Source of the DNA: Xanthobacteraceae bacterium
GTDB taxonomy: Bacteria; Pseudomonadota; Alphaproteobacteria; Rhizobiales; Xanthobacteraceae
Direction: 5' to 3'
Length of the DNA: 64,000 nt
Assembly: GCA_029239875.1 (NCBI GenBank)
Contig: JARBUD010000016.1
Coordinates: 1-64,000 of the forward strand
Made by a program: the position numbers and the translations under genes. The number at the start of each line of letters is the position of its first letter. The stretch's first letter is position 1. The notes under the pieces are model-generated. The model had not been told where the DNA came from and did not search any database. It saw only the letters and a list, made by a program, of their open reading frames with translations. Shown here piece after piece: positions 63,343 through 64,000 of this stretch.

Positions 63343-63738
63343 ATGAGTGCCATAGAGCCCAATATCACGTCCCTGCTTTGGTTCGCCCTGTTCTGGACAT
63401 TGTGCTGCATCGGTTTCCTCGCGCTATCGGGCTCGTTCCCGCTCAGTGTCGCGCGGGAGCGCGGCCGGGCCTCGAACGCGGCGCTTGCGATCTTCAATGG
63501 CGGGCTGATGGCGGTCCTCGCCGCCCTGACGCTTGCCTATGGCTATGTCGAGCTGCGCATTTCCACCCTGATCGTCGTCATGGGGCTGGCCTTCCTTTTC
63601 GCGCCGGCCTCGTTCGAGATCTGGCCCGAGCGTTGGCGCGACGGACGCGGCCTGCTTGCCACGCTGCTCGTGTTGCAGGTCGTCGCCATCACCGCGCTGT
63701 ACCAGGTCGGCAGCGGCCTGCTCGACCCCGTCAGCTGA
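63343..63738 (+). CDS. Hypothetical four-span membrane protein
   Basis: A 131-residue protein with about four hydrophobic helices (about 11-30, 45-67, 74-92, 103-120) and a charged loop at SVARERGRASN. CAAGGAG precedes the ATG. I do not recognise the family. It lies 57 bases after the hydroxylase and probably shares its transcript; it could be an electron-transfer or assembly partner, which is only a guess. Confidence 0.7.
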   Translation: MSAIEPNITSLLWFALFWTLCCIGFLALSGSFPLSVARERGRASNAALAIFNGGLMAVLAALTLAYGYVELRISTLIVVMGLAFLFAPASFEIWPERWRDGRGLLATLLVLQVVAITALYQVGSGLLDPVS

Positions 63739-63789
63739 CGGAGCGGGCCATGTGTCACGGCCGCACCAGACAGAAATCCGGAGCCAACA

Positions 63790-63981
63790 ATGCCGACGTT
63801 TGTGAAAGTGACCATCTCTCTGATCGTGATACTTGTCGCGGCTGCGGGCTATGCCCTGCAAGCGCATCTCGGACAGACCGGACCAAAGTACGCGGTCATA
63901 TTCCTCGGGATCTTCATGGTCGTGGCCATGTGGATGTTCCCCGAAGTGACGCGTAAGGAAACCAGGAAGAAAGCTTCCTGA
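63790..63981 (+). CDS. Small hypothetical membrane protein, 63 residues
   Basis: Two hydrophobic helices (about 5-22 and 33-51) and a basic tail (TRKETRKKAS). GGAG lies nine bases upstream of the ATG. It follows the four-span protein by 51 bases and reads as the third member of a hydroxylase operon. No family recognised. Confidence 0.6.
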   Translation: MPTFVKVTISLIVILVAAAGYALQAHLGQTGPKYAVIFLGIFMVVAMWMFPEVTRKETRKKAS

Positions 63982-64000
63982 AGTTCAGCGCGTCGCTTTC

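Overview
The window is GC-rich (roughly two thirds by eye), densely coding DNA, almost certainly from an alphaproteobacterium of the Hyphomicrobiales (Rhizobiales). A Xanthobacteraceae-type genome (Ancylobacter/Starkeya-like) is my best guess but is not proven here. The case rests on the conserved order nagZ-scpA-scpB-tatABC-serS-surE-pcm-nlpD-(DUF815)-yajC-secD-secF-Mth938-phytoene synthase, on popZ beside valS, on an ExoR-like Sel1 protein, and on two families of palindromic intergenic repeats typical of such genomes.

Region 1 (1-36 kb) is core chromosome. It holds the Sec accessory genes (yajC, secD, secF), Tat export (tatA, tatB, tatC), cell division and peptidoglycan genes (nlpD-like, SPOR protein, nagZ), condensin ScpAB, repair and surveillance enzymes (pcm, surE, dgt, xthA), three aminoacyl-tRNA synthetases (serS, argS, valS), erpA, ilvD, an exoR-like gene, popZ, tolC with a pcm-like neighbour, tRNA-Cys, an MsbA-type ABC exporter and tRNA-Asn. 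The oddities are a 50-residue, lower-GC, in-frame insert in SerRS and an orphan FbpC-like ABC ATPase placed between tatA and scpB.

Region 2 (36.2-44 kb) is an iron-siderophore module on the minus strand: ECF sigma factor, FecR anti-sigma, STN-domain TonB receptor, FhuD-like binding protein, double-length FhuB permease and FhuF reductase. No FhuC ATPase is present.

Region 3 (44.2-53.7 kb) is for malonate use. A complete biotin-independent malonate decarboxylase operon (mdcA-C-D-E-G-B-H, minus strand) diverges from a tripartite tricarboxylate-type transporter (tctC-B-A, plus strand). They share a 258-bp promoter region with a 29-bp near-perfect palindrome. A strong terminator closes tctA.

Region 4 (53.8-64 kb) is an unassigned catabolic or transport cluster. 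It contains a DUF6166 protein, an alpha/beta hydrolase, an FCD-type GntR regulator, a complete Liv-type ABC importer (five genes), an ABM-fold protein, a zinc alcohol dehydrogenase, a membrane fatty-acid-hydroxylase/sterol-desaturase family protein and two small membrane proteins. A near-palindromic 10-mer, TGAYATRTCA-like, lies upstream of six transcription starts here, overlapping the predicted -10 box in three of them. It ties these genes into one candidate regulon, most simply controlled by the local GntR protein. This is the most promising undescribed system in the window.
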